From positions 1 through 23,714 of the forward strand of contig JAZNVL010000014.1 in the NCBI GenBank assembly GCA_045592785.1: a stretch of DNA of 23,714 nucleotides, read 5' to 3'. Both the position numbers and the translations under genes were made by a program. This document shows positions 16,224 through 23,517 of this stretch, one piece after another. The notes under the pieces were generated by a model. It did no database searches. It saw only the letters and a program-made list of their open reading frames with translations, and was not told the origin of the DNA. Each line of letters starts with the position of its first letter. Position 1 is the stretch's first letter. This DNA is from RGIG8244 sp045592785 (GTDB lineage Bacteria; Verrucomicrobiota; Lentisphaeria; Victivallales; UBA1829).

Positions 16224-17294
16224 TCAGAAATATTTTTGTAAAAGGTCCAGCATTTTGCGGTCCAGTTTGTGTCCCTGAAAATCCTCGTATTCCACATCAT
16301 CCCGTTCGGAATCCAGGAATCCGAAAACGCCATTCAGGTTCCAGATCGCCCAGGAAAGTCCTTTCTCTTTCCACAACTTCAGACAATGTTCCATCCAGGC
16401 AAGACAGACATCATGCGGTGTCTTGTTGTAACAGCCGAATTCCCCGATCATCACGGGGTAATCCAGGTCTTTCACCCAGGCAAATTTCTCCAGTGTCACC
16501 TCCGGCTGTTCCCAGATCCAGTCCTGCGGATTATCCTCTGCGCCCGGCGTACAGGGCCATCCCGGGACACATTTGGGCTGCTGGGAAATGTAAGGTGCCG
16601 CATAATGGGAAAGCGCGTGGGGCGTATAACCGCGGAACGCCTGTCCCGTTGATTTGATATCGAAGAAAAACGGGACCGGTGTCGATGCCACATGATTTCC
16701 ATCCAGCATCACAAACCGTTCCGGGTCAGCCTGCCGGATCGCAAGCAGCGTTTCGCCGAAGACCTGAACGTACTGTTCCGTGCTAAATCCCTGGGGTTCG
16801 TTCAACGGATTGAAGGAAAGCTCTTCATTGGGGATACCCGCATACCGTTCCGCAAAGGTCCGCCACAAACGGATGAACTTCCGCTGACTTTCCGGATTGC
16901 AATGCAGATCCCGTGGTTCGTCCGGCAGAGGCAGGATCACAAATCCGGGCGCAAGATGCAGACTGATCTGAATATGGATCTTGTGCTTCCGTCCGTAAAT
17001 GACCGCATCATCCAGCCGGCGTAATCCCTCTTCCAGTAAAGTCTCACCCTCCATGAAAAAACGGTAATCCAACGGCAGACGGGCAAAGTTGAAACCCCAA
17101 TCATGCAGCCAACAGAAGAGTTCCTCCCGGAAACCATCGGCGAATTGCGTATTGATGCGGAACATGTTTTTCAAATTCACACCGCGCCACAGCGGCGGTT
17201 TCCAGGAACGGGCGGGAGCATCGCCACCCGTCAATCTGTCGCGCATCTTCTTTTCCCATTTCTCCGGATCTCTGCTGTTGCTGACACTCTTCAT
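16224..17294 (-). CDS. Glycoside hydrolase family 5-like glycosidase
   Basis: A 356-aa TIM-barrel glycosidase of the GH5 (cellulase-like) type, a retaining beta-glycosidase family. Visible landmarks are WRGVNLKNMF near the N-terminus, the conserved Arg in FARLPLD (R72), the acid/base E166 in FNPLNEPQG, the HY pair (H230, Y231), and the nucleophile E285 in VMIGEFGCY. No signal peptide or carbohydrate-binding module is present, so it may act on imported oligosaccharides. The start has AAAGGAG upstream and the promoter at 17347-17376. It is first in an operon with the SGNH hydrolase. Beta-mannosidase, endoglucanase and exo-beta-glucosidase activities all occur in GH5; the choice cannot be made from sequence alone. 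Confidence 0.88.
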   Translation of the reverse strand: MKSVSNSRDPEKWEKKMRDRLTGGDAPARSWKPPLWRGVNLKNMFRINTQFADGFREELFCWLHDWGFNFARLPLDYRFFMEGETLLEEGLRRLDDAVIYGRKHKIHIQISLHLAPGFVILPLPDEPRDLHCNPESQRKFIRLWRTFAERYAGIPNEELSFNPLNEPQGFSTEQYVQVFGETLLAIRQADPERFVMLDGNHVASTPVPFFFDIKSTGQAFRGYTPHALSHYAAPYISQQPKCVPGWPCTPGAEDNPQDWIWEQPEVTLEKFAWVKDLDYPVMIGEFGCYNKTPHDVCLAWMEHCLKLWKEKGLSWAIWNLNGVFGFLDSERDDVEYEDFQGHKLDRKMLDLLQKYF

Positions 17295-17346
17295 TATCTG
17301 TTACTCCTTTACGATTTATTAGCAAAACAAAGGTGATATGTACCGT

Positions 17347-17376
17347 TTAATATGCACCTGCGCCAGCATTTGTCAA
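17347..17376 (-). promoter_or_regulatory. GH5-SGNH operon promoter
   Basis: On the minus strand a consensus TTGACA (17371-17376) and TATTAA (17347-17352) are 18 bp apart. The start codon of the GH5 gene is about 53 bp further on. Confidence 0.6.
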
Positions 17377-17403
17377 GAAAAAAGAAAAAAAAAAATCGAA
17401 AAA

Positions 17404-17523
17404 AACTGTGTTATATCTTGACTTCCCGAAAAGTTGCGATAGCGCAAAAATAAGGAGTATGAATAGAACAGATCGGAATGCTGCTGGCTGACCGGTTTTA
17501 TTCGCCTGATTTTTATCAAACAA
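17404..17523 (+). pseudogene. Possible broken gene start next to the intron fragment
   Basis: This short stretch lies between the GH5 promoter and the 3' end of the intron fragment. It has AAGGAG directly before an ATG (17460) that opens only a nine-residue frame. Shifting by one base gives IEQIGMLLADRFYSPDFYQ, which has the look of a real protein N-terminus. A small hairpin (TTGCG-atag-CGCAA) lies just upstream of the AAGGAG. It may be the beginning of a gene lost when the intron piece and its neighbour were joined. No family is recognised. Confidence 0.25.
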
Positions 17524-17601
17524 ATCGAGTAGGAGGTTGCACCTTATTGATGCAACCGTCCTCTCACACCACCGTACGTGCCGTTCGGCATACGGCGGTT
17601 C
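17524..17601 (-). ncRNA. Group II intron domains V and VI
   Basis: Domain V (17568-17601) is a 34-nt hairpin: nine pairs (ACCGCCGTA with TACGGTGGT, one G-T), a two-base bulge CG on the 3' side, four more pairs and the loop GAAC. Domain VI follows: GAG/CTC, AGGA/TCCT and GGTTGCA/TGCAACC stems, with one bulged A (complement of base 17530) seven bases from the end, matching the usual branch-point position. The terminal AT fits the group II ending AY, placing the 3' splice site at 17524. Confidence 0.82.
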
Positions 17602-17703
17602 AACAATTTGAGTGAAGTGTAATATATCGTTTTAAGATATCGTCATATCCTAGATACTCAAGTTGCTTATTGGTGATTGTAGTGGTCATTATCCAAGCAC
17701 CCT
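17600..17703 (-). pseudogene. Group II intron reverse transcriptase/maturase, C-terminal remnant
   Basis: About 33 codons remain, ending with TTTITNKQLEYLGYDDI and then KRYITLHSNC before the stop at 17600-17602. The T-N-K-x-L-x-x-x-G-Y pattern and the LHSNC ending resemble the C-termini of group II intron maturases. The stop codon runs straight into domain V, as is common in such introns. The reverse transcriptase and X domains are gone; the frame continues upstream by chance into the MATE region. Confidence 0.7.
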
Positions 17704-17734
17704 GAAAAAAGAGAGAAAAAAGATTATTTTCCTC

Positions 17735-17762
17735 TTGCAAAATAAAGAACTTATGATATGTT
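17735..17762 (+). promoter_or_regulatory. Promoter of the broken MATE gene
   Basis: TTGCAA (17735-17740) and TATGTT (17757-17762) with a 16-bp spacer lie just beyond the junction with the intron fragment and 75 bp before the MATE start. The gene may therefore still be transcribed. Confidence 0.45.
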
Positions 17763-17836
17763 ATGCACCCGACAGAAACCGCACGGGTGTACGGCAAAGG
17801 CTGTCGATCCATGCAATTATCAAGTGACATCTTATT

Positions 17837-19210
17837 ATGAAAGACATGACCAGCGGTTCCCCCGCAAAACTGCTGTTTTTCTTTACGGTCCCCCTTCTGA
17901 TCGGGAATATATTTCATCAACTGTATGTGATCTCGGATACCTGGATCGTGGGACAGAAACTGGGGAAGGAAGCGTTGGCAGCGATCGGCGGCTCGTCCTC
18001 CACGCTGCTGTTCCTGATCTTCGGATTCATCTCCGGCGTGATCGGCGGTCTGACGGCATTGAGTGCCCAGTTTTTCGGGGCAAAAAATTACCGTCGGGTC
18101 CGGCAATCCATCGGGACATCGATCATCATTACAGCGGTTCTGGGAGTTATCATCACGGGTCTGACTGTCGGTTTTCTGGATCATGTCCTGCATTTGCTGA
18201 ACACGCCGGAAGACTCTTTTCAACATGCCAAAGATTATCTGCTTGTTCTGTTCGGCGGAACGTTTATTTCCTTTTTTTTCCTGTATGTTTAGATGATCCT
18301 GCGTGCATTGGGAGACAGCCGTATTCCATTATTTTTCAGCATCTTCTTCAATCTGTTGAATATCGGCTTGAACGCCTTCTTTGTCTTCATTCTCAAGCGC
18401 GGGATCGGAGGCGTGGCGGAAGCCACGATCATTTCCCAGACGGTCTCCACCATATTATGTGCCATTTATGCGGTGAAACGCTATAAACTTCTGCGGTTGA
18501 AATGGTACGACTGGCGTTTCGACTGGCAGTTCTATGTCAAACATCTGAAAATGGGCTTGCCGCTGGGATTCCAGTGTACTGTCACCTCCCTGGGGATGTG
18601 TGTCGTACAGTATTATGTCAATGAATTCGGGACCGATGCGGTGGCAGGTGCGTCCGCATCCGGACCGCTTTCCACGATCGCGATCAGCGCGCTGTTTTCC
18701 GTCGGGGTCGCGGCTATGACTTATACCGCACAGAATTACGGTGCAAGAGATCTGGACCGGATCCTTCACGGGGTACGGATCATCAACATTGCCGCGATCA
18801 TTTTCAGTGCTGTCGTAGGGAGCACCATGGCGATCTTTGCGCCGCAACTGATCGAACTCTTTGTGGCTGAATCCACGTCCAAAGCGGTCATTGACTACGG
18901 TGCGTTGAGTTTCCGGATCACGGCACCGCTGTTCCCGATCCTTGCCGTTCTGCTCGTATTCCGGAATGTACTCCAGGGACTCGGCGAAGCCAATACTTCC
19001 TTTATGTCCGGGATCACAGAAATGATCCTCCGTTCCGTCAGCGTGCCTTTCCTTGCCGCCTGGTTCGGATACGGAGGGACGGTCGCCTGCACGCCTCTGG
19101 CGTGGCTCGGTGCTGCGATCCTGTTGTGGTGGAGTTACATCCGCAAGATACGCCAGTTCCGGCGGAAAGGGATCCCTGCTGTCTCTCCGAAGATCATCTC
19201 CAAAAACTGA
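17837..19210 (+). pseudogene. MATE-family multidrug/Na+ antiporter interrupted by an in-frame TAG
   Basis: A 12-helix MATE transporter in one reading frame of 458 codons, near the usual family length, but codon 152 is TAG (18290-18292). The first part carries the family start (MTSGSPAKLLFFFTVPL, the D-T-W-I-V-G segment, and ALSAQFFGAKN). The second part begins at ATG 18293 directly after the stop, continues with ILRALGDSRIPLFF, and matches the family to the end. The frame is the same on both sides, so a single base change is enough to explain it. MATE proteins export drugs or metabolites in exchange for Na+ or H+; neither half alone should work. Stop-start coupling at TAGATG could make the second half, and amber suppression or sequencing error are alternatives. 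The ribosome site before 17837 is weak. Confidence 0.85.
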
Positions 19211-19241
19211 CCCTGTGATACTGTGACCGTATTTCCTCTGC

Positions 19242-19269
19242 TTGAAAAATAAAAAACAGGCAGTATATT
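19242..19269 (+). promoter_or_regulatory. Promoter before the deleted gene remnant
   Basis: TTGAAA (19242-19247) and TATATT (19264-19269) with a 16-bp spacer, about 48 bp before ATG 19317. It has survived although the gene behind it is broken. Confidence 0.5.
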
Positions 19270-19316
19270 AACCGGAAAATCCCGCGCAAACGCAAGATAA
19301 CGACAGGTAACGTTTT

Positions 19317-19531
19317 ATGAAATGGAAAGCAGCAGTGGAGAAAAACCTGCAATGGTTTTATTCCTCCGGAGTGATGGTCCCCGAAAATGGATTATGGGGT
19401 GCCGCTGAACGGTTGGCGGTGATTTATTTGAAGGTGGTGCCAACAGTATTTATACCGGTTGGACCAACGCCCCGATCGCTTTGACCATGCTCTTTGAACA
19501 TACGAAAAAAAGCATGTTCGGCAATCCGTAA
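19317..19531 (+). pseudogene. Remnant of an (alpha/alpha)-barrel-like gene with internal deletion
   Basis: Two coding pieces in different frames are joined. The first, from ATG 19317, reads MKWKAAVEKNLQWFYSSGVM then PENGLWGAAER. The second reads GDLFEGGANSIYTGWTNAPI and ends at TAA 19529-19531. Both look like parts of one larger protein, its first and last segments, with the middle removed at about 19415. The helical WF/GLWG/WTNAP pattern suggests a six-hairpin glycan-active enzyme, but the family is not identified. The original promoter (19242-19269) and the terminator after it are still present. Confidence 0.5.
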
Positions 19532-19534
19532 AGA

Positions 19535-19569
19535 CGCGAACGCGCGACATTCACGCGACGCGCCTTTTT
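19535..19569 (+). terminator. Probable intrinsic terminator
   Basis: A GC-only stem (CGCG-aa-CGCG pairing with CGCG-a-CGCG, loop of nine bases) is followed by CC and TTTTT. It lies directly after the stop of the deleted remnant and would have ended its transcript. The internal loop makes the stem imperfect. Confidence 0.5.
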
Positions 19570-19584
19570 AAAAAATGGAGAGAT

Positions 19585-19950
19585 GTGTTAAATCACATCA
19601 ATCGGGGAGCGTATACGGGTGAACCGGATAACTGGTCAGAAGGTGCCCCAATCTGGAATAACGGCACGCTGCCAGTGATTCTGCCAGATCATTCCGGATC
19701 ATTTCCGGCAAATCCCCGGCGAAAGCGGCCAACGGAAACCCGTCACGATTCCGAAACTGGCATCATACGTCGTACCGTTCCCAACCGTCATAAAGCGTCT
19801 CCGGTCATCCGGATAAGTGACTTTCAACAAATGAGGTCTGCCGGGATGCGCAATGGGGATCCGCCAGCCGAAACGGGAAAGCGGTGTCCCTTCGGCTTCA
19901 ATATAATTCCCGATCGCCGACCGGACCAGTTCATCTTCTGTGATTTTCAC
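19585..19950 (-). pseudogene. Degraded gene of unknown function
   Basis: From ATG 19950 on the minus strand an 83-codon frame reads like the start of a real protein (SRFGWRIPIAHPGRPHLLKV, then PDDRRRFMTVGNGTTYDASF) and stops at 19699. One frame over, the coding-like sequence continues as GDLPEMIRNDLAESLAACRY and LGHLLTSYPVHPYTLPD to about 19604. A frameshift near 19715 would join them. No Shine-Dalgarno site is seen before 19950 and no family is recognised. The plus-strand reading of the same stretch looks less protein-like. Confidence 0.35.
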
Positions 19951-20052
19951 TGATCTTGCGATTTGGCAAATCTTTTATTCAGCGTTGTTTGCGCCGTTGT
20001 GACGAAATCGGGCTTCTTTCCCGGAAAAAGAGGAGTTTTTTTATTTTTTTCC

Positions 20053-20080
20053 TTGTATTCAACGATTTCTGTGGTATATT
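20053..20080 (+). promoter_or_regulatory. Promoter of the second MATE gene
   Basis: TTGTAT (20053-20058) and TATATT (20075-20080) with a 16-bp spacer, identical in both boxes and spacing to the CocE promoter at 7202-7229. The roughly 130-bp leader before the MATE start contains a small open frame. Confidence 0.55.
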
Positions 20081-20120
20081 ATATTCTGATTTTTTTTTGG
20101 AATGAAATGAAGGAACAGGT

Positions 20121-20186
20121 ATGATGGTTTATCCGTGTGTCCGCATTACAACTGAACCCGGAGAAGGATTCCTTTCCGGCAGATGA
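20121..20186 (+). CDS. Possible 21-codon leader peptide before the MATE gene
   Basis: ATG 20121 opens a 21-codon frame (MMVYPCVRITTEPGEGFLSG then R) ending at TGA 20184-20186, with AAGGAACAGG just upstream. It stops 24 bp before the probable MATE start at 20211. The position suggests an upstream frame that could couple or tune translation of the transporter, as leader peptides do for some resistance genes. No stem-loops that would support attenuation were found by eye, so it may be fortuitous. Confidence 0.3.
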   Translation: MMVYPCVRITTEPGEGFLSGR

Positions 20187-20210
20187 TTCTGACGGGTGGA
20201 GCAGAACGAT

Positions 20211-21626
20211 ATGATCATGTCAAATTTCCGGTCAAGAAGCAAGATCATCTGGAGGAAACTCGGATTATTCTCCAACGACAGACGTTATACGCTCTTTTCG
20301 ACCCACGATATCTTCCGTCTCGTTATCCCCCTGTTTTTTGAACAACTTCTGTTTCTTCTTGTCGGCTGTGCCGATACGCTGATGGTGGCAGGTCTGGGCG
20401 AAGCAAGCATTTCCGCGGTGTCGCTGGTCGATATGCTCAATGGCTGTGTGGGCAGTTGTCTTTTTGCATTGTCTACGGGTGGAGCGGTGGTTGTTTCCCA
20501 ATTTCTGGGGGCGCAGAACCTGACCCGTGCCAAAGAGAGTGCGAAACAACTTTTAACCGTTCTTCTGCTCTGCGGGATCGTTATCAGTGTCAGTCTGGAA
20601 TTATTTTTACCGGAAGTCGTTCGCCTCATTTACGGGGAACTTGCCCCGGATGTCCATACTGCTGTAATGAGTTATGCCCGGATCACGTTTGCCTCGATCC
20701 CGTTTATTGCCATTTACAGCGGATGTTCTGCGCTGTTCCGGTCGATGAACTTCACAAAAATAACGATGAACATCTCCATGATCAGCAACATTATCAATGT
20801 GATCGGGAATGCGCTGCTCATTTATTGTTTCCGTATGGGCGTTGCCGGTGCGGCGTATGCGACCCTGCTGGCACGCGCAGTATCCATGCTGATCATTGTC
20901 GTCATGCTCACTGACGATGCCAGGCCGGTTTACGTTGATTTCAGGAAAGGGTTCCGTGTGTCATGGAAACTGGTGAAACAAATTCTGTGCATCGGGATCC
21001 CCAGCGGAATCGAAAACGGGGTGTTCCAGTTCGGACGCGTGTTTGTACTGGGTTTGATCGCCACCTACGGAACACGGGAGATCGCGGCAAATGCCGTCGC
21101 AAATACCGTTGATATGCTCGGCTGTCTCTGCGGAAATGTATTCAGTCTGGCAGTGATCACGGTCATCGGGAAATCCGTCGGTGCGGGGATCGAAGCCCAG
21201 ATACGGTATTATGTGGTGAAAATGATGAAACTGGCATCTGCCGCCCATATCCTCTGGAATATTCTGCTCTTTGCCCTGACGCCATTCATCCTGCTTTGTT
21301 TCAGCAAAATCGATGTGGAAACAAGGCGACTGGCATGGTATCTGATCCTGATCCACAACGGATTGGGAATGATCATGTGGCCCAGCGCATTCATTTTCCC
21401 GAACATCCTGCGTTCCATGAACGACGTCAGAAGCACGATGCTGATCTCCGTTTCTTCGATGATTCTTGTCCGGATCGGCGGCAGTTACCTGATCGCCTCC
21501 TGGATCCACAGCGGTGTGCTTGCCGTTTGGATCGCCATGATCTTCGACTGGATCATACGGATCACCGGATTCTATTGGCGGTACCGGTCAAATGCCTGGT
21601 TGAAACTGGCGCATCTGAAATCGTGA
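20211..21626 (+). CDS. MATE-family efflux transporter
   Basis: A 471-aa MATE antiporter with about 12 membrane helices, which expels drugs or metabolites in exchange for Na+ or H+ across the inner membrane. Family landmarks are the N-terminal PLFFEQLLFLLVGCADTLMV (P-x8-D type), the VVVSQFLGAQN segment and SALFRSMNFTKITM. ATG 20211 is preferred over the GTG at 20196 because GGAG lies 9 nt before it, while the GTG has no ribosome site. The first 25 residues form a basic cytoplasmic tail. It is intact, unlike the other MATE gene 1 kb upstream; the two are different in sequence and not recent duplicates. Downstream on the other strand lies a broken isomerase gene. Confidence 0.88.
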   Translation: MIMSNFRSRSKIIWRKLGLFSNDRRYTLFSTHDIFRLVIPLFFEQLLFLLVGCADTLMVAGLGEASISAVSLVDMLNGCVGSCLFALSTGGAVVVSQFLGAQNLTRAKESAKQLLTVLLLCGIVISVSLELFLPEVVRLIYGELAPDVHTAVMSYARITFASIPFIAIYSGCSALFRSMNFTKITMNISMISNIINVIGNALLIYCFRMGVAGAAYATLLARAVSMLIIVVMLTDDARPVYVDFRKGFRVSWKLVKQILCIGIPSGIENGVFQFGRVFVLGLIATYGTREIAANAVANTVDMLGCLCGNVFSLAVITVIGKSVGAGIEAQIRYYVVKMMKLASAAHILWNILLFALTPFILLCFSKIDVETRRLAWYLILIHNGLGMIMWPSAFIFPNILRSMNDVRSTMLISVSSMILVRIGGSYLIASWIHSGVLAVWIAMIFDWIIRITGFYWRYRSNAWLKLAHLKS

Positions 21627-21639
21627 TACGCCGGACTAT

Positions 21640-21986
21640 TTTCCCATTTGCTGCAGCAGGAAGCGGATGATCGATGAACTTGACAAAGTCATTCATTTCC
21701 TTTGCAGTACGCGGGAAATAACATTCTCCCATATTTTTGGCAGAGGTATTTTCCACACACAGAAACGTACCGTATTTTTTCTGCAACTTCCAGAACCGGT
21801 GCAAGAAATTTTTTGTTATACGCAAAATACGCATCCTGATCCATGGGATAACGGTGGACCATCCCGGTGCACCTTTTGAAAGTTATAATCCAGATACCGG
21901 AAGCCGGTCCCGGCATAACAACGGACAGCTTCTGCGGGGGAAGAACAATATGCGTACATATCTCCGATCGCAGCGGCTATTTTTAT
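21640..21986 (-). pseudogene. Sugar phosphate isomerase/epimerase (xylose isomerase-like TIM barrel), broken
   Basis: Pieces of one TIM-barrel sugar isomerase/epimerase lie in changing frames on the minus strand: KIAAAIGDMYAYCSSPAEAV then GTGFRYLDYNFQKVHRDG, next PMDQDAYFAYNKKFLAPVLE, then KKYGTFLCVENTSAKNMGEC and EMNDFVKFIDHP. At least two frameshifts separate them and the C-terminal third is missing next to the MATE stop. The expected start codon, 8 nt after a good AGGAAGG site (21995-22001), reads ATA (21984-21986) instead of ATG. Promoter boxes at 22034-22061 remain. The family acts on small sugars such as xylulose, psicose or inosose; the gene would have fitted the glycan theme. Confidence 0.78.
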
Positions 21987-22033
21987 GATATATTCCTTCC
22001 TGAATTCACGGATACGTTCATCTGCTCCCTTTT

Positions 22034-22061
22034 AATATAACGTCAGAAGCCGGATTTGCAA
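22034..22061 (-). promoter_or_regulatory. Surviving promoter of the isomerase pseudogene
   Basis: On the minus strand TTGCAA (22056-22061) and TATATT (22034-22039) are 16 bp apart, about 48 bp before the lost start codon. The -35 box lies inside the end of the upstream membrane protein gene. Confidence 0.5.
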
Positions 22062-22501
22062 GCGTTTTTCCTCCGGGACAGCCCGTTTTTTATCGGGACG
22101 ACCAGGGCAAAAGCCAACACGCCCAGCGCGTACAGAAGTGGAGTGAATACGACCGTGCCCACCGCGATCGCTTTCATGTCACGGAAACGCGGATGATAAT
22201 CATGTTTCGCGTATTCCGCCCGGATCGTTGGCGGCATGTGATCGATATCATGCCATCCATGGGGCGTTTTTGCAAACCGGTCGTAAAGCTCCATGCGGTA
22301 ATGCCATCCGCTGTAAACGAACGCGATCTGTACCGGCGAAAGGAGCAGCGGGAATATCAGAAGCCAGAGAAAAAACACTTTCTTCGACCGGAAAAGAAAA
22401 TAAAATCCGCCAAGCATCCATGCCATGTATAAAGGGATCAGGAACCAAAAACGGCACTCATAGATCAAACTGAAAATTTTCAAATCGTCCGGAATGGTCA
22501 T
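22043..22501 (-). CDS. Small membrane protein of unknown function
   Basis: A 152-aa protein with three likely membrane helices (about 17-37, 42-63 and 111-135) and a polar middle segment of about 45 residues rich in His, Tyr and Asp (HGWHDIDHMPPTIRAEYAKH, about 81-100) that probably faces one side of the membrane. No family is recognised. ATG 22501 is chosen because GGAG lies 5 nt upstream and it overlaps the stop of the preceding gene as ATGA, a sign of translational coupling; an extension to 22573 would run into that gene. It probably works with the upstream membrane protein. Confidence 0.65.
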   Translation of the reverse strand: MTIPDDLKIFSLIYECRFWFLIPLYMAWMLGGFYFLFRSKKVFFLWLLIFPLLLSPVQIAFVYSGWHYRMELYDRFAKTPHGWHDIDHMPPTIRAEYAKHDYHPRFRDMKAIAVGTVVFTPLLYALGVLAFALVVPIKNGLSRRKNACKSGF

Positions 22502-23418
22502 TGTCTCTCCCAGGTTTTGGTTATTTTGTGTTCCGCTTTTTCGGATGATGAGTAAAAGCGGTCTGTGATGCACCCGTAATATTCCATGCCGTCAAGAATA
22601 CCGGTGACATCTTCCGCCGGGACGGTATGTTTCCCCATATCCATTACGATTTTGCCGTCTTTCTCATACGGACCGCTCCAGGAATCGATATTTTCATCGG
22701 GGACTTGAGCCATATACAAATGGTCGTCCAAGTGCTCCAATCGGAAAGCCTGCTGTTTGACACGATCAACAATATAATCCCAATCTTTATCACGGAACAG
22801 GATCCTGCCGTCCTTCAAACGGTAAAGGTTAAAATGCGTTCGACCGCCGTAATTGACAAAAAGCTGCTGATAAGTCGATTCCCGGTCGCGTACAAACCGC
22901 AGACGGTAATTGTATTCGGCAAGAAACGGATGGATTGATTGCTGCTCAAACACGAGTCCATCGCCGTTTTCCCGCGGCAGATAAACACAATGCCATTCGT
23001 CCTGATGATCGTTGAAATTGAATAATACAGCCAGTGAAATAAAAAAATTCAGGATCGAAACGGCGATAAGCGATGGGAAAAACAGTAAAATCGACGGCAG
23101 CGGATTAAACTTCTTTTCTGCACGGTATTTCCGGTTGATCAGAAATCCGGCAAGAATGACCGTCAGCAAGGCACTCCCGAGAATGATCGCAGTTCTTATA
23201 CCGGAGGAGAGGTTTGCAACATTTGTCAGATGGTATTCACAACGCCAGCGATAAATCCTGTTTATTATTATGTCGACCATAAACAGTACAATGATTCCGA
23301 GGGGGACGATTTTCAGAGAAATCAGCCAATTCCCGTTGCGTTTGCGCAGTTTCGGCACAGCCCACGCAATAACAGCAGGCAGAAGAACGATCATTAATGT
23401 AATTATATCTTCATACAT
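22498..23418 (-). CDS. Membrane-anchored protein of unknown function
   Basis: A 306-aa protein with four likely N-terminal membrane helices (about 5-22, 34-53, 75-94 and 108-133) followed by a soluble domain of about 170 residues. That domain is rich in charged and aromatic residues, and it contains repeated short beta-like strands (RLKDGRILFRDKDWDYIVD, about 197-215), but no known domain is recognised. The topology suggests a sensor or an exported domain tethered to the membrane. The promoter at 23457-23485 and the 4-bp ATGA overlap with the next gene define a two-gene operon. The ribosome site is weak (GAGA). A 9-bp minisatellite ends about 33 bp upstream of the -35 box. Confidence 0.65.
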   Translation of the reverse strand: MYEDIITLMIVLLPAVIAWAVPKLRKRNGNWLISLKIVPLGIIVLFMVDIIINRIYRWRCEYHLTNVANLSSGIRTAIILGSALLTVILAGFLINRKYRAEKKFNPLPSILLFFPSLIAVSILNFFISLAVLFNFNDHQDEWHCVYLPRENGDGLVFEQQSIHPFLAEYNYRLRFVRDRESTYQQLFVNYGGRTHFNLYRLKDGRILFRDKDWDYIVDRVKQQAFRLEHLDDHLYMAQVPDENIDSWSGPYEKDGKIVMDMGKHTVPAEDVTGILDGMEYYGCITDRFYSSSEKAEHKITKTWERQ

Positions 23419-23456
23419 GATGTTTTCTCTTTCAACTGGTTTTCTTCCTCAAACGT

Positions 23457-23485
23457 AATATATCATCCACAACAACCGTTTGCAA
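23457..23485 (-). promoter_or_regulatory. Promoter of the two-gene membrane protein operon
   Basis: On the minus strand TTGCAA (23480-23485) and TATATT (23457-23462) are 17 bp apart, about 38 bp before ATG 23418. Confidence 0.55.
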
Positions 23486-23517
23486 GTCCTGCAGAAAACT
23501 TTTTTTTAACTCTGCAC

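Larger units (their letters stand above)
17524..17703 (-). mobile_element. Group II intron, 3' terminal fragment
   Basis: Reading on the minus strand, the fragment contains the last codons of an intron-encoded reverse transcriptase/maturase, its stop, a domain V hairpin, a domain VI hairpin and a CGAT end. The rest of the intron (5' ribozyme domains and most of the ORF) is missing: at about 17703 the sequence switches to DNA belonging to the MATE gene promoter. A 5'-truncated copy can come from incomplete retrotransposition or from later deletion. The fragment cannot splice or move by itself. Confidence 0.82.

Noticed and set aside
17600..18226. A 208-codon minus-strand frame as one gene
   Set aside because: Only the last 33 codons resemble a maturase end. 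The rest is antisense to the MATE gene and joined to it by chance.
18271..18292. Frameshift at the T8 run just before the MATE stop codon
   Set aside because: Homology continues in the same frame after the TAG, so an indel at the T-run would not be consistent; a substitution is simpler.
19960..19980. GATTTG-G-CAAATC followed by T-rich sequence as a terminator
   Set aside because: The palindrome leaves almost no loop and has few GC pairs, so it would not form a stable terminator hairpin.
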